A DNA stretch of 64,000 bases. Origin: Comamonadaceae bacterium. GTDB taxonomy: Bacteria > Pseudomonadota > Gammaproteobacteria > Burkholderiales > Burkholderiaceae_C. Where the stretch lies: positions 124,001 to 188,000 of the forward strand of contig CANGME010000005.1 in the NCBI GenBank assembly GCA_947455145.1. The letters are read 5' to 3'. The notes beneath the pieces are model-generated. The model saw only the letters and a list, made by a program, of their open reading frames with translations. It ran no database searches and was not told the DNA's origin. Every line of letters starts with the position of its first letter. Positions within the stretch are counted from its first letter, which is position 1. Shown piece by piece: positions 16,861 through 25,584 of this stretch. Both the position numbers and the translations under genes were made by a program.

Positions 16861-18554
16861 GATGATCGCTCCTGCTCTTGCAACGCCCGCCACATCACCT
16901 TGCCCGCAGCACTCTTAGGCAGCGCTTCAACGAATTGAACGTGACGTGGAATTTTGTAAACCGCCATGTTGTCGCGGCACCAATTCACGATGTCCTGCTC
17001 GCTCACTTGGCCCAGGTGCGAGGCGCGCAACACCACAACTGCTTTGACTGACTCGCCCCGGTAGCTGTCGTGTGTGGCGATGATGCAGGCCTCTTGAATC
17101 GCGGGGTGCTTGAACATCAGCGCTTCCACCTCGGCGGGCCAGACCTTGAAGCCCGACGCGTTGATCATGCGTTTGAGCCGGTCCACCATGAAAAAGTAGC
17201 CGTCTTCATCGACACGACCCATATCTCCGGTGCGAAAAAACCGTTTACCGTCTAGTTCAATAAAGGCTTGCGCCGTGGCCTCGGGCTGCTTCCAGTAACC
17301 TGCAAACACCTCGGGACCGTGGGTCACGATCTCGCCGGCCTGGCCCACGGGTACTTCAGCCAGCGTCTCGGGATCGATCACGCGTGAGTCGGTGCTTATG
17401 AAGGGCACACCCAGGCACTGCTGCTTGGCTGCGTCGGGCGGGTTGGTGTGCGAGGGGCCAGCGGTTTCCGTCAAGCCGTAGCCCTCGACATAGCGCAGGC
17501 CAAACTGCTCTAGCAAACGCTGCGCCACGGCTTGCGGCATGGCTGCACCGCCGCCGCCGATGTACATCAGGCTGGACAAGTCGTACTGCGCAAAGTTGGG
17601 GCTGGCCAGCAGGTCGATCACCATGGTGGGGATGTTGGTCCAGTGCGTCACGCGGCGGCGCGAGATCAAGCGCCCGGCCAGCTCCCTGTCCCAGCGCGGC
17701 ATCACGATCAGGGTGGCACCCAGTTGGATGCTGGTGTGCATCACGCTGACCATGCCGGTGATGTGAAACATCGGCACCACGGCCAGCGTCACGTTCTCGG
17801 CCGTGCTGCTGTTCCACAGGCCGCTGGCCACCGCGTTGTGCATGACGCTGGCGTGCGTGTGCATGCAGCCCTTGGGCAAGCCCGTCGTGCCGCTGGTGTA
17901 GGGCAGCAGGGCCAGGTCACTCGGGCCGACTTGTAGCTCGGGCAATGCGCCCTGTGCTTGACCGCTCAAGACCTCGGCCCACGCATGCACTTGCCCGCCT
18001 TGCAATGCAGGCAACGCGTGGCGCGTGAGAAGCCAGTCGCGCCAGGCCGATGGGGGCGCTTCGTCGCCGGTGATGTTGGCATCAAACGCATCGGTGAACT
18101 GGGTCACGATCAAATGCGCCAGCCGCTGCTCTGGCTGCAAAGCGTCGCTGGCACGCGCCAGCTCGGGCGCGAGGTCTGCGCTGGTGATGGCGACGCGAGC
18201 GTCTGGGTCAGTAATGTAGTGCTTGAGCTCCTCCATGCGGTTCATCGGGTTGACGGGCACGACCACCGCGTTGGCCCGCAGGATGGCAAATTGGGCGATG
18301 ACGAGTTGTGGGCAGTTTTGCAAACTGAGCACCACGCGGTCACCTCGGCGCACACCCAGACCCTGCAAGACGAGTGCCATGCGCTCCGCTTTTTGTATCA
18401 CCTCGGCATAGCTCAATACCCGGCCAAAAAACACCAAGCAAGCCTTGTCCGGGTAGCGCCGCGCGCTGTTGGCCAGGTTGTCCCACAGGCTTGTGGCTCG
18501 GGAACTCAGGCTGTGGGGCAGGCGGCGGGGCCAGAATTTGTAGTGTGAACGCAT
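16857..18554 (-). CDS. Long-chain-fatty-acid--CoA ligase-like acyl-CoA synthetase
   Basis: This 565-residue adenylate-forming enzyme shows the AMP-binding P-loop LLPYTSGTTGLPKGCMHTH, the VEGYGLTETAGPSHTNP A5 motif, FRTGDMGRVDEDGYFFMVDR and a C-terminal catalytic Lys in PKSAAGKVMWR. It activates a carboxylic acid as an acyl-adenylate and then a CoA ester. The start at 18554 gives MRSHYKFWPRRLPHSL, a normal beginning; the open frame upstream runs into the divergent promoter region. It is the first gene of the unit continuing through the channel, monooxygenase, MetE-like and dioxygenase genes. AGGAGG-like GGGAGGAAT is on the wrong strand. Confidence 0.87.
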   Translation of the reverse strand: MRSHYKFWPRRLPHSLSSRATSLWDNLANSARRYPDKACLVFFGRVLSYAEVIQKAERMALVLQGLGVRRGDRVVLSLQNCPQLVIAQFAILRANAVVVPVNPMNRMEELKHYITDPDARVAITSADLAPELARASDALQPEQRLAHLIVTQFTDAFDANITGDEAPPSAWRDWLLTRHALPALQGGQVHAWAEVLSGQAQGALPELQVGPSDLALLPYTSGTTGLPKGCMHTHASVMHNAVASGLWNSSTAENVTLAVVPMFHITGMVSVMHTSIQLGATLIVMPRWDRELAGRLISRRRVTHWTNIPTMVIDLLASPNFAQYDLSSLMYIGGGGAAMPQAVAQRLLEQFGLRYVEGYGLTETAGPSHTNPPDAAKQQCLGVPFISTDSRVIDPETLAEVPVGQAGEIVTHGPEVFAGYWKQPEATAQAFIELDGKRFFRTGDMGRVDEDGYFFMVDRLKRMINASGFKVWPAEVEALMFKHPAIQEACIIATHDSYRGESVKAVVVLRASHLGQVSEQDIVNWCRDNMAVYKIPRHVQFVEALPKSAAGKVMWRALQEQERSS

Positions 18555-18636
18555 AAATAGGGAGGAATAGTCATCTGCACCCTTCACTTGGTGGTCCCGT
18601 ATTGTCAGCCCGAGCGCACCCCGGTGTTTTCTCGGA

Positions 18637-18665
18637 TTGCATATTCTTGGCAGACGTTTTATAAA
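18637..18665 (+). promoter_or_regulatory. Predicted sigma-70 promoter of the Mo-dehydrogenase/Sox operon
   Basis: TTGCAT at 18637-18642 and TATAAA at 18660-18665 are separated by 17 bp, the optimum for a vegetative promoter. Transcription would start near 18672, leaving a leader of about 55 nt with TGAGGA at 18715-18720 as ribosome site before the ATG at 18727. Confidence 0.55.
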
Positions 18666-18726
18666 GCGCTTCGACTGCGGCAATATTCGCCCGTCCTTTA
18701 TCGCCAAGAACACTTGAGGAAACACA

Positions 18727-19230
18727 ATGGCAAAACTGAACGTCAACGGCAAGGTTCGTGAATTCGAAGCCGAACCCGATACCCCACTTTTATGGGTCTT
18801 GCGCGAGCAAATGGGCCTGACCGGCACCAAATACGGCTGCGGCGTTTCCCAATGCGGCGCATGCACCGTGCACATCGACGGCGTGGCCACCCGCACCTGT
18901 GTGCGCCCGGTGTCCTCCGTCAGCCCGAATGAAAAAGTGGTGACGATTGAAGGCCTGTCGCCCAATGGCTCGCACCCGGTGCAAAAAGCCTGGGCCAAGC
19001 TGGACGTGCCGCAGTGCGGCTACTGCCAAAGCGGCATGATCATGGCCGTGACCGCGCTGCTCAAAGCCAAGCCGAACCCGAGCGACGCCGACATCAACGC
19101 TGCCATCACCAACATCTGCCGCTGCGGCACTTACAACCGCATCCGCGCCGCCATCAAGGTGGTGGTCGCCGGTGGCAACACCAAGAGCGCCCAACTGTCC
19201 ATCCAGCACGCTGACGGGAGCACCACATGA
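18727..19230 (+). CDS. 2Fe-2S subunit of a Mo dehydrogenase (IorA-like), first gene of the Sox-like operon
   Basis: The 167-residue protein has the two cluster motifs of molybdenum-hydroxylase small subunits: [15 protein letters not shown] with a further Cys (TCVRP), and QCGYCQSG with [10 protein letters not shown]. It is close in layout to the other small subunit in this window. A TGAGGA ribosome site precedes the ATG by 6 bases. Its TGA overlaps the ATG of the large-subunit gene by 4 bp. It should relay electrons from the Mo centre, here possibly to the c-type cytochromes encoded in the same operon. Confidence 0.92.
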   Translation: MAKLNVNGKVREFEAEPDTPLLWVLREQMGLTGTKYGCGVSQCGACTVHIDGVATRTCVRPVSSVSPNEKVVTIEGLSPNGSHPVQKAWAKLDVPQCGYCQSGMIMAVTALLKAKPNPSDADINAAITNICRCGTYNRIRAAIKVVVAGGNTKSAQLSIQHADGSTT

Positions 19231-21431
19231 GCCAAACCGTTTTGAAAACTGCCTTGAGCACCACCATGAACACCGACCTATCCCGCCGCTCCTTCATGGC
19301 CAGCACCAGTGCCGCCGCCGGTGGCTTGATGCTGAGCTTTCACGTCCCCTTCGCCAACGCACAAGACGCCAAGCCTGAGGTCAACGCCTGGGTCGTCATC
19401 AAGCCTGACGACACAGTGATCGTGCGTGTGGCGCGCGCCGAAATGGGCCAGGGCACGCTCACCGGCTTGGCCCAGCTAGTGGCCGAAGAATTAGAGTGCA
19501 ACTGGGCCAAAGTCACCACCGAAACCCCCACGCCCGGCCAGAGCTTGGCGCGCAAACGCGTCTGGGGCAACTTCAACGCCACGGGTAGCCGGGGCATCCG
19601 CGAATCGCAAGACTACATGCGCAAAGGCGGCGCTGCCGCCCGCATGATGCTGGTGCAAGCCGCCGCTGAGGCCTGGGGCGTGCCCGCTGCCGAATGCGTG
19701 GCCGCCAACAGCGTCATCACGCACAAGGCCAGCAAGCGCCAAACCACCTACGGCAAAGTGGCCGCTGCTGCCGCCAAACTCACCCCGCCGGATGCCGCCA
19801 GCATCGTCTTGAAAGACCCGAAGAACTGGCGTCTGGTCGGCAAGCGCATCGCCCGACTGGATACGGTCAAAAAAACCATGGGTGCGCAGAACTACGGCAT
19901 CGACGTCAATCTGCCTGGCATGCTGAATGCGGCCATTCGCGATTGCCCCGTGTTTGGCGGCAAGGTGAAAAGCTTTAACGCCGCCAGCATTGAGAAGCGC
20001 CACGGCGTGAAGAAAGTCATGCAGGTCGGCGACAGTGCCGTGGCCGTGGTGGCCGACACTTGGTGGCGCGCCAAGACCGCCCTAGAGGCCTTGGCGATTG
20101 ACTGGGACATGGGCCCCAACGCCCAGGTCTCCAGCGCCAGCATCGCCGAGGTGCTCAAAGCCGGGCTGGACGCCAAAGACGCGGTGATCGGCAACTCGCA
20201 GGGTGATGCACCCGCCGCACTGGCCACAGCGGCCCGCAAGATCGAAGCCGTTTACTCCTACCCGCACCTGAGCCACTCACCGCTAGAGCCCATGAACGCC
20301 ACGGCGCGCTGGACGCCCGAGCGCTGTGAAGTCTGGGTGCCGACGCAAAACGCAGAGGCCTCACTGGCCGCTACCGCAGAAGCGGCGGGCTTGCCCCCCG
20401 CCAAGTGCGATGTGTACCAAGAGTACCTGGGCGGTGGTTTTGGTCGCCGCGCGCGTAACGATTTCGTCACCCAAGCGGTAACCATCGCCAAGGCCATGCC
20501 GGGAACGCCCGTCAAGCTGATCTGGACGCGTGAGGAGGACATGGCGCAAGGCTTCTTCCACCCCATCACGCAGTGCAAACTCACGGCGGGCTTGGACGAC
20601 AAGGGCAACCTCAACGCCCTGCACATGCGCATCTCGGGCCAGTCCATCTTGGCCACGGTGGCACCGCAGGCGATTAAAAACGGCAAAGACCCGGTGGTGT
20701 TTCAGGGGCTGGAGGCCTCTGGCGCTGAGGGCAACTTTGGCTACACCATCCCCAACCTGCTGATCGACCACGCCATGCGCAACACGCACGTGCCGGCCGG
20801 TTTTTGGCGCGGGGTGAACCTGAACCAGAACACGATTTACGTGGAGTCCTTCATCGACGAGCTGGCCCATGCCACCGGGCAAGACCCGCTGGCCTTTAGG
20901 CGCAAGCTCATGACCAACAGCCCCAAGCATTTGGCCGTGCTCAATGCCGTGGCCAGCAAAGCCGGTTGGGACAAGCCCGCACCCAAAGGCGTGTTCCGTG
21001 GCCTGGCCCAGACCATGGGGTTTGGCAGCTATGTGGCCGCGTGTGCCGAGGTGTCGGTCAGCGACGATGGTTGGCTCAAAATCCACCGCATCGTGGCCGC
21101 CACCGACCCAGGCCATGCCGTGAACGTGCAGCAGATTGAGTACCAAGTGGAAGGCTCGTTTGTTTATGGCCTGTCGGCTGCTTTGTACGGCGAGATCACC
21201 GTGAGTAACGGGGCCGTGGTGCAAAAGAACTTTGACAGCTACCCCGTGATGCGCCTGCATGAAATGCCCAAGGTGGAGACCACGGTCATGCCCTCAGGCG
21301 GCTTCTGGGGCGGTGTGGGCGAGCCCACCATTGCGGTGGCCGCACCGGCCGTGCTGAATGCAATATTTGCCGCCACCGGCAAGCGCATTCGCGACCTGCC
21401 GCTCAAGCACCACAGCCTCAAGCGGGCTTGA
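19227..21431 (+). CDS. Molybdopterin-binding subunit of a Mo dehydrogenase (IorB-like), Tat-exported
   Basis: The 734-residue protein has a Tat signal at ~18-23 (LSRRSFMAS) with a hydrophobic run ending at ANAQDA. Because the motif lies 17 residues in, an internal ATG at 19266 is an alternative start. Family motifs include [34 protein letters not shown] and [20 protein letters not shown]. The enzyme would act in the periplasm on an unknown substrate. It overlaps both neighbours (4 bp with the small subunit, one base with soxX), strong evidence that the dehydrogenase and Sox-like proteins are one system. Confidence 0.9.
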   Translation: MSQTVLKTALSTTMNTDLSRRSFMASTSAAAGGLMLSFHVPFANAQDAKPEVNAWVVIKPDDTVIVRVARAEMGQGTLTGLAQLVAEELECNWAKVTTETPTPGQSLARKRVWGNFNATGSRGIRESQDYMRKGGAAARMMLVQAAAEAWGVPAAECVAANSVITHKASKRQTTYGKVAAAAAKLTPPDAASIVLKDPKNWRLVGKRIARLDTVKKTMGAQNYGIDVNLPGMLNAAIRDCPVFGGKVKSFNAASIEKRHGVKKVMQVGDSAVAVVADTWWRAKTALEALAIDWDMGPNAQVSSASIAEVLKAGLDAKDAVIGNSQGDAPAALATAARKIEAVYSYPHLSHSPLEPMNATARWTPERCEVWVPTQNAEASLAATAEAAGLPPAKCDVYQEYLGGGFGRRARNDFVTQAVTIAKAMPGTPVKLIWTREEDMAQGFFHPITQCKLTAGLDDKGNLNALHMRISGQSILATVAPQAIKNGKDPVVFQGLEASGAEGNFGYTIPNLLIDHAMRNTHVPAGFWRGVNLNQNTIYVESFIDELAHATGQDPLAFRRKLMTNSPKHLAVLNAVASKAGWDKPAPKGVFRGLAQTMGFGSYVAACAEVSVSDDGWLKIHRIVAATDPGHAVNVQQIEYQVEGSFVYGLSAALYGEITVSNGAVVQKNFDSYPVMRLHEMPKVETTVMPSGGFWGGVGEPTIAVAAPAVLNAIFAATGKRIRDLPLKHHSLKRA

Positions 21432-21892
21432 TGATGCGACGGGCAACACGCCTGAAAGGGGCGGGTTGCCCGGCTTGGCTTGGCTGGGTGTTGTTGTGGG
21501 CCGTCCTACACGGGCAGGTCAGCGCACAAACAACCACGCCCGACGCCCTGTCTGAACCCTTAACGCAAGTCGCAGGTGACGCCACCCGCGGTCGCAGCGT
21601 GGTGGCCAACCGCTCGCTCAGCCTGTGCCTGTTATGCCACAGTGGGCCGTTGCCTGAGGTGCAGTTTCAAGGGGATTTGGCCCCCAGTTTGGCTGGAGCA
21701 GGCGCGCGTTGGACTGCGGCGCAATTGCGACTGCGCTTGGTTGATTCACGACAAATTAATCCTCAAACCATCATGCCCGCTTACCACTCGACAGTCGGCC
21801 TCACGCGCGTGGCGGCGCCATGGCGCGATCAGCCGATTTTGAACGCGCAACAAATTGAAGACGTAATTGCTTACCTGCGCACCCTGCGCTGA
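21431..21892 (+). CDS. soxX: SoxX-like c-type cytochrome
   Basis: This ~153-residue protein has a hydrophobic export signal (PAWLGWVLLWAVLHGQVSAQ), one haem site CLLCH at ~66-70 and a C-terminal haem-iron Met candidate in TIMPAY. The DLAPSLAGAGARWTAAQLRLRLVD region matches SoxX, the small subunit of the SoxAX cytochrome that couples sulfur substrates to the SoxYZ carrier. The ATG at 21431 shares a base with the dehydrogenase stop (TGATG); ATG 21434 is equally possible. Confidence 0.82.
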   Translation: MMRRATRLKGAGCPAWLGWVLLWAVLHGQVSAQTTTPDALSEPLTQVAGDATRGRSVVANRSLSLCLLCHSGPLPEVQFQGDLAPSLAGAGARWTAAQLRLRLVDSRQINPQTIMPAYHSTVGLTRVAAPWRDQPILNAQQIEDVIAYLRTLR

Positions 21893-21910
21893 TGAACACA
21901 GGTGAACCGC

Positions 21911-22375
21911 ATGACTTATGAAACCTTTAACAAACGCCGCCAACTGCTCAAGGCAGGCACGGCCATAGGGGCCTGGCTATGGGTCGGCAATGCCACAGCC
22001 AATAGCGATGAACTGGCCGCCGCCATCCGCAACTTCGCCGCCGGTGCGCCTGTAAAGGCAGGCCGTGTGCTGCTGGACATCGCCCCCATCGTGGACAACG
22101 GCAACACCGTGCCGCTCACCGTGTCGGTAGAGAGCACCATGACGGCAGGCGATTACGTCACTGCCATCGCCATTTTTAATGAGCGCAACCCGCAACGTGA
22201 GGTCGCCAAGTTCACGCTTACAGCACGCAGTGGTCGCGCCCGTGTCGCCACCCGCATCCGTCTAGCCACCACGCAGCAACTCGTGGCTGTAGCGCGCATG
22301 AGCGACGGCAGTTGCTGGTCGCACACGGTGAACGTGAACGTGTCAATCGCAGCCTGTTTGGAAGAGGTGGTTTAA
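21911..22375 (+). CDS. soxY: SoxY-related carrier protein with an AACLE arm in place of GGCGG
   Basis: The 154-residue protein has an N-terminal export signal with a basic KRRQLLKAG motif, then the SoxY fold: GNTVPLTVSVESTMTAGDY, AIFNERNPQREVAKF and RIRLATTQQLVAVARMSDGSCW. True SoxY ends in GGCGG, whose Cys carries the sulfur substrate. Here the end is AACLEEVV, with Cys149 five residues before the terminus and no flexible glycines. NCBI recognises, as far as I recall, a separate family called SoxY-related AACIE arm protein, which this fits. The ATG at 21911 is preceded by AGGTG 8 bases upstream; a GTG at 21902 is less likely. It probably pairs with the SoxZ encoded 2 bp downstream. Confidence 0.85.
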   Translation: MTYETFNKRRQLLKAGTAIGAWLWVGNATANSDELAAAIRNFAAGAPVKAGRVLLDIAPIVDNGNTVPLTVSVESTMTAGDYVTAIAIFNERNPQREVAKFTLTARSGRARVATRIRLATTQQLVAVARMSDGSCWSHTVNVNVSIAACLEEVV

Positions 22376-22377
22376 CT

Positions 22378-22698
22378 ATGGCCCGCACCCTTATCAAGTC
22401 CCCCGCCAGTGCCAAGCGTGGCGAAGTTATCGAGATCCACACCACCATCGGCCACGAGATGGAAACCGGCTTTCGCCCTGGAGACAACGGCAAAATTTTG
22501 CCGCGCAACATCATCACCCACTTCAGCTGCCACTACAACGACGAACTGGTGTTTGAGGCGGCTCTGTACTCGGCCATGGCGGCCAATCCCTACATCGCGT
22601 TTCACACGGTCGCCACCGTCAGCGGAAGCTTGCGTTTCAGCTGGGAAGGTGACAACGGTTTTCGCCATAGCGAGAGCGTGGCGCTGCAAGTCACATGA
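22378..22698 (+). CDS. soxZ: SoxZ-like carrier partner
   Basis: The 106-residue protein matches SoxZ: short, no signal peptide, with KRGEVIEIHTTIGHEMETGFR near the start and a C-terminal HSESVALQV strand. SoxZ forms a heterodimer with SoxY and is carried to the periplasm with it. It starts 2 bp after the SoxY-like stop and its TGA overlaps the soxA ATG by 4 bp. Confidence 0.9.
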   Translation: MARTLIKSPASAKRGEVIEIHTTIGHEMETGFRPGDNGKILPRNIITHFSCHYNDELVFEAALYSAMAANPYIAFHTVATVSGSLRFSWEGDNGFRHSESVALQVT

Positions 22699-23498
22699 GA
22701 TCAAGTCTGCGCTGCTTTGCTGCGCTGGTCATGCTTGCGTTGCAGTTGATGGGGATAGGCTTGGGCCATGCCCAGGAGGCACCAAAACCACGCCGCTCCG
22801 GCGCTGAGTTCATGAACCCAGACTTGCAGGCCATGCAGCGCGATGACGCACTCAACCCCGGCATGTTGTGGGTCAAGCAGGGACATGATCTGTGGCAAAG
22901 ACAGCCCACCGCCAGCACCCGCACCTCAAACCGTTCTTGCGCCAGTTGCCATGGCGAAGCAAGCCAGTCCATGCGCGGTGTGGCCGCACGTTACCCAGCG
23001 TTTGACGATGTTTCAAAACGTCCCATCAACCTGACCCAGCGCATCAATCTGTGCCGCGTCAACCAGAGCCAAGCCCCCGCTTGGCGGGCTGAAAGCGCGG
23101 AGTTGTTGGCCATGGAAAGCTACATCGCCTTGCAGTCACGTGGCCTGCCCATCACCCCACCCAGCGACGCCCGCTTACAGCCCTTCATTGACCAGGGCCA
23201 ACAACGCTACAACCAACGCATGGGCCAACTCAATCTCTCTTGCGCCCAGTGCCATGACGAACGCGCGGGCCTGCGCCTGGGCGGCAACCTCATCCCGCAG
23301 GCTCACCCCACGGCCTATCCCGTGTACCGGCTGGAGTGGCAAGGTGTGGGATCGCTCCAGCGCCGCCTGCGCAACTGCATGAGCGGCGTGCGCGCGCAAG
23401 CCTACCCGTTTGGGGCGCCCGAACTGGTGGAGTTGGAGCTGTACTTAGCCGCGCAAGCTCGCGGCATGTCATTGGAGTCGCCGGGGGTGCGGCCTTGA
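22695..23498 (+). CDS. soxA: SoxA-like dihaem c-type cytochrome
   Basis: The 267-residue exported protein has a signal peptide ending near GLGHAQ, two haem motifs CASCH (82-86) and CAQCH (183-187), and a conserved Cys228 in RNCMSGVRAQAYPFG, equivalent to the persulfide-forming active-site Cys of SoxA. With SoxX it would attach a thiol or sulfur compound to the carrier Cys and pass the electrons on. It ends the operon, and no soxB, soxC or soxD follows. Confidence 0.88.
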   Translation: MRSSLRCFAALVMLALQLMGIGLGHAQEAPKPRRSGAEFMNPDLQAMQRDDALNPGMLWVKQGHDLWQRQPTASTRTSNRSCASCHGEASQSMRGVAARYPAFDDVSKRPINLTQRINLCRVNQSQAPAWRAESAELLAMESYIALQSRGLPITPPSDARLQPFIDQGQQRYNQRMGQLNLSCAQCHDERAGLRLGGNLIPQAHPTAYPVYRLEWQGVGSLQRRLRNCMSGVRAQAYPFGAPELVELELYLAAQARGMSLESPGVRP

Positions 23499-23519
23499 GT
23501 CCAAAGCCACGGAGCAACC

Positions 23520-24608
23520 TTAAGCCGGTGATGCAGCAGGCACAACGCTAGACAGCAGAGCTGTCACTTCGGCTTGGCGCGTGCAGCCAATTTTGTCCAT
23601 CACTTTTTGCAGCTGAGCACGCACGGTGTTGCGGCTCACACCGCCACTCTCAGCAATATTGTCTAGCGACTCCCCGGTCGCCAGGCCTCGCGCCACGCGC
23701 GCCTCAGAGGGTGTCAGGTCAAACAAAGACCGCAAGAGCTCAACTGGTGGTGCACGACCTGCGGTGACGGGGGTCGCCACGAGCAAGGCGTAGGAGCGCC
23801 CAAAGATATCGTTGGCAGTGCGCTTGATGGGCACGAGGTGCGCCACCAAGGCAGCGCGGTCTGCTTGCGCACGCATGACAAATGAATTCACATTCGCTTG
23901 AGATGAATGCGCCAGCTTGGGCAGCGCCTGCCACAAAAGAGTATTGGCTACTTTATCGTTCAAGGCAACGCGGTCAAGCGCCCGCCAGTGGATGTGATCG
24001 CTGAGTTCTTGCATCAAGGCATTGGCCTCGACCACCACACCATCTTCATCCAACACCAAGGCAGGTAGCCCAAGGGCCGTCAAGGCATTACTGGCACCCT
24101 GGACACTTTTGAGGCTCAGCCTAGCGGAAATCAAGGCGGCGCGCGCCAGATGGGGGCGCAGTTCGTTCAAGACCTCAACTTTTTCTTTTTCCATGGGGCC
24201 ACGCACATAGTCGCGCTCCACCGTGAACACGATGTTGTCTTTGGTTGGCATGGCCAAGCCCGTGTTGGCCGACCAGCCCAGGCCGTTGGGTCGGAAGAAA
24301 TCACGGTAAATTTCATTGGCTTCGAGTTGCTCGGTGGTCCAGAAATCATGTTCCACCAAAAAGCTGGGCTTGTTTTGACTGAACAAGCAAACGCGTCTAT
24401 CGCACTTGGCAAACCATCCCTCATCGACGTATTTTTTAAAAATATCGGTCAGTGTGGCCGAGGTCGTCCAGCTCATCACCTTGTCGCGCACCGCAAAAAG
24501 TTGCGCACCTCGGGCGTCCGCCAGCGTCGCCAACTCGTCAAGCACATCAGGCCAAAGCTCGGGGACTATGGCGGACTCATAAATGCGGTCAATCAGTTGA
24601 TTCTTCAT
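23520..24608 (-). CDS. LuxR-family transcriptional regulator
   Basis: The 362-residue protein ends in a LuxR-type helix-turn-helix (DLTPSEARVARGLATGESLDNIAESGGVSRNTVRAQ and KIGCTRQAEVTAL). The N-terminal ~200 residues form a PAS/GAF-like sensing part seen in many Burkholderiales regulators of this type; it lacks the acyl-homoserine-lactone-binding pattern. It converges on soxA, 21 bp apart, and is divergent from the copper island, so it could regulate either. Likely a DNA-binding activator with an unknown cue. Confidence 0.85.
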   Translation of the reverse strand: MKNQLIDRIYESAIVPELWPDVLDELATLADARGAQLFAVRDKVMSWTTSATLTDIFKKYVDEGWFAKCDRRVCLFSQNKPSFLVEHDFWTTEQLEANEIYRDFFRPNGLGWSANTGLAMPTKDNIVFTVERDYVRGPMEKEKVEVLNELRPHLARAALISARLSLKSVQGASNALTALGLPALVLDEDGVVVEANALMQELSDHIHWRALDRVALNDKVANTLLWQALPKLAHSSQANVNSFVMRAQADRAALVAHLVPIKRTANDIFGRSYALLVATPVTAGRAPPVELLRSLFDLTPSEARVARGLATGESLDNIAESGGVSRNTVRAQLQKVMDKIGCTRQAEVTALLSSVVPAASPA

Positions 24609-24726
24609 GCTCTAAAACTCAATCGTTATTGGTATCTCGGTTTGTTGGCATTGGTCATGCCTCGTAAATTTCATGATGGCAAAGCGTTGAATACCCAGGG
24701 TTATGCACCTGTGGTAGAGTTAATTC

Positions 24727-25143
24727 ATGCATTTTTTGAACCGTGTCATCTTAGCTTGGCTGCTGATACTGACGATCCCATTACAGGGTTTCGCAGCTAC
24801 GGCCATGCTGTTTTGCGCACCTGCTCACCACAGTACGGTGACAGCCAAGCAGCAGGCAGTCAATTTGCATCTTGGTCACGAAGCTACGACTACGACTTCG
24901 GCTTCAGACTCACACACGCATCACGCCACAACGGCGCAGACTGAACCCGCAAAATTTAAATCGCCTGGTGACGGCAAGTGCAGCGCTTGCACTACCTGCT
25001 GCACGGGCTCGGTACTGCTGAGCACGCTGATCACCAAACCCGTGGTCATCATCGGCTCCATCTTGATTCCGTACTCATCGGCATCCTTCGCCAGCCATGT
25101 CTCCGAGGGGTTTGACCCCCCACCGCGATCCATCCTCGCCTGA
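24727..25143 (+). CDS. Exported His/Cys-rich hypothetical protein (DUF2946-like)
   Basis: The 138-residue protein has a signal peptide (LAWLLILTIPLQGFAA), a His-rich middle (HHSTV, HLGHE, HTHHATT) and a CSACTTCC cluster before a hydrophobic C-terminal stretch. Short exported proteins with this layout, often annotated DUF2946, accompany copper-resistance genes; metal binding in the periplasm is inferred. It is the first gene of the copper island. Confidence 0.6.
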   Translation: MHFLNRVILAWLLILTIPLQGFAATAMLFCAPAHHSTVTAKQQAVNLHLGHEATTTTSASDSHTHHATTAQTEPAKFKSPGDGKCSACTTCCTGSVLLSTLITKPVVIIGSILIPYSSASFASHVSEGFDPPPRSILA

Positions 25144-25245
25144 GTGAAGTCGTGCGCGTTCTGCGCCCGATACTTTTTCATTTTTGTCCCCGGTTCCAGC
25201 AACGCTATGGCGTGATGCGTGGGGGCAATTTCTAGCGAGAATTTT

Positions 25246-25584
25246 ATGAATTCAAATCTTTTCCCAAGGCCTGTACATCAGCCTGTACGCCAGGTCTTTT
25301 TCGCCACCTTGGCATGGCTTGCGCTAGGTGTTTGCGCCGCCGAGGTGAGCACTGACACAGCGCTGTCCTACCGGTCCGTTTTCAGCGGCTACCAAAAGTT
25401 CAGCGATGAAACCGTCGCCCCCTGGCCGCAGACCAATGCCATTGTTGAAAAAATCGGCGGTTGGCGCGCCTATGCCAAAGAAGCCCAGCAGCCCGATACC
25501 ATCGACAAGGCAGCCTCACCCGCCGCCACCACAAACACCAGCCCCCACACTGGTGCCCACGGTGGCCATGGAGTCAAACCATGA
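25246..25584 (+). CDS. Small exported hypothetical protein of the copper island
   Basis: The 112-residue protein has a signal peptide (FFATLAWLALGVCAAE), a conserved-looking core ALSYRSVFSGYQKFSDETVAPWPQ with IGGWRAYAKEAQ, and a His/Gly-rich tail ending HTGAHGGHGVKP. I do not recognise a named domain, but similar proteins precede TolC-like genes in copper clusters of related bacteria (from memory). Its stop overlaps the ATG of the TolC-like gene by 4 bp. The start at 25246 is chosen because the signal peptide follows it. Confidence 0.6.
   Translation: MNSNLFPRPVHQPVRQVFFATLAWLALGVCAAEVSTDTALSYRSVFSGYQKFSDETVAPWPQTNAIVEKIGGWRAYAKEAQQPDTIDKAASPAATTNTSPHTGAHGGHGVKP

Noticed and set aside
24687-24720. 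A possible CueR-type promoter before the copper island
   Set aside because: TTGAAT and TAGAGT are 22 bp apart and no clear dyad is present between them; support was too weak.
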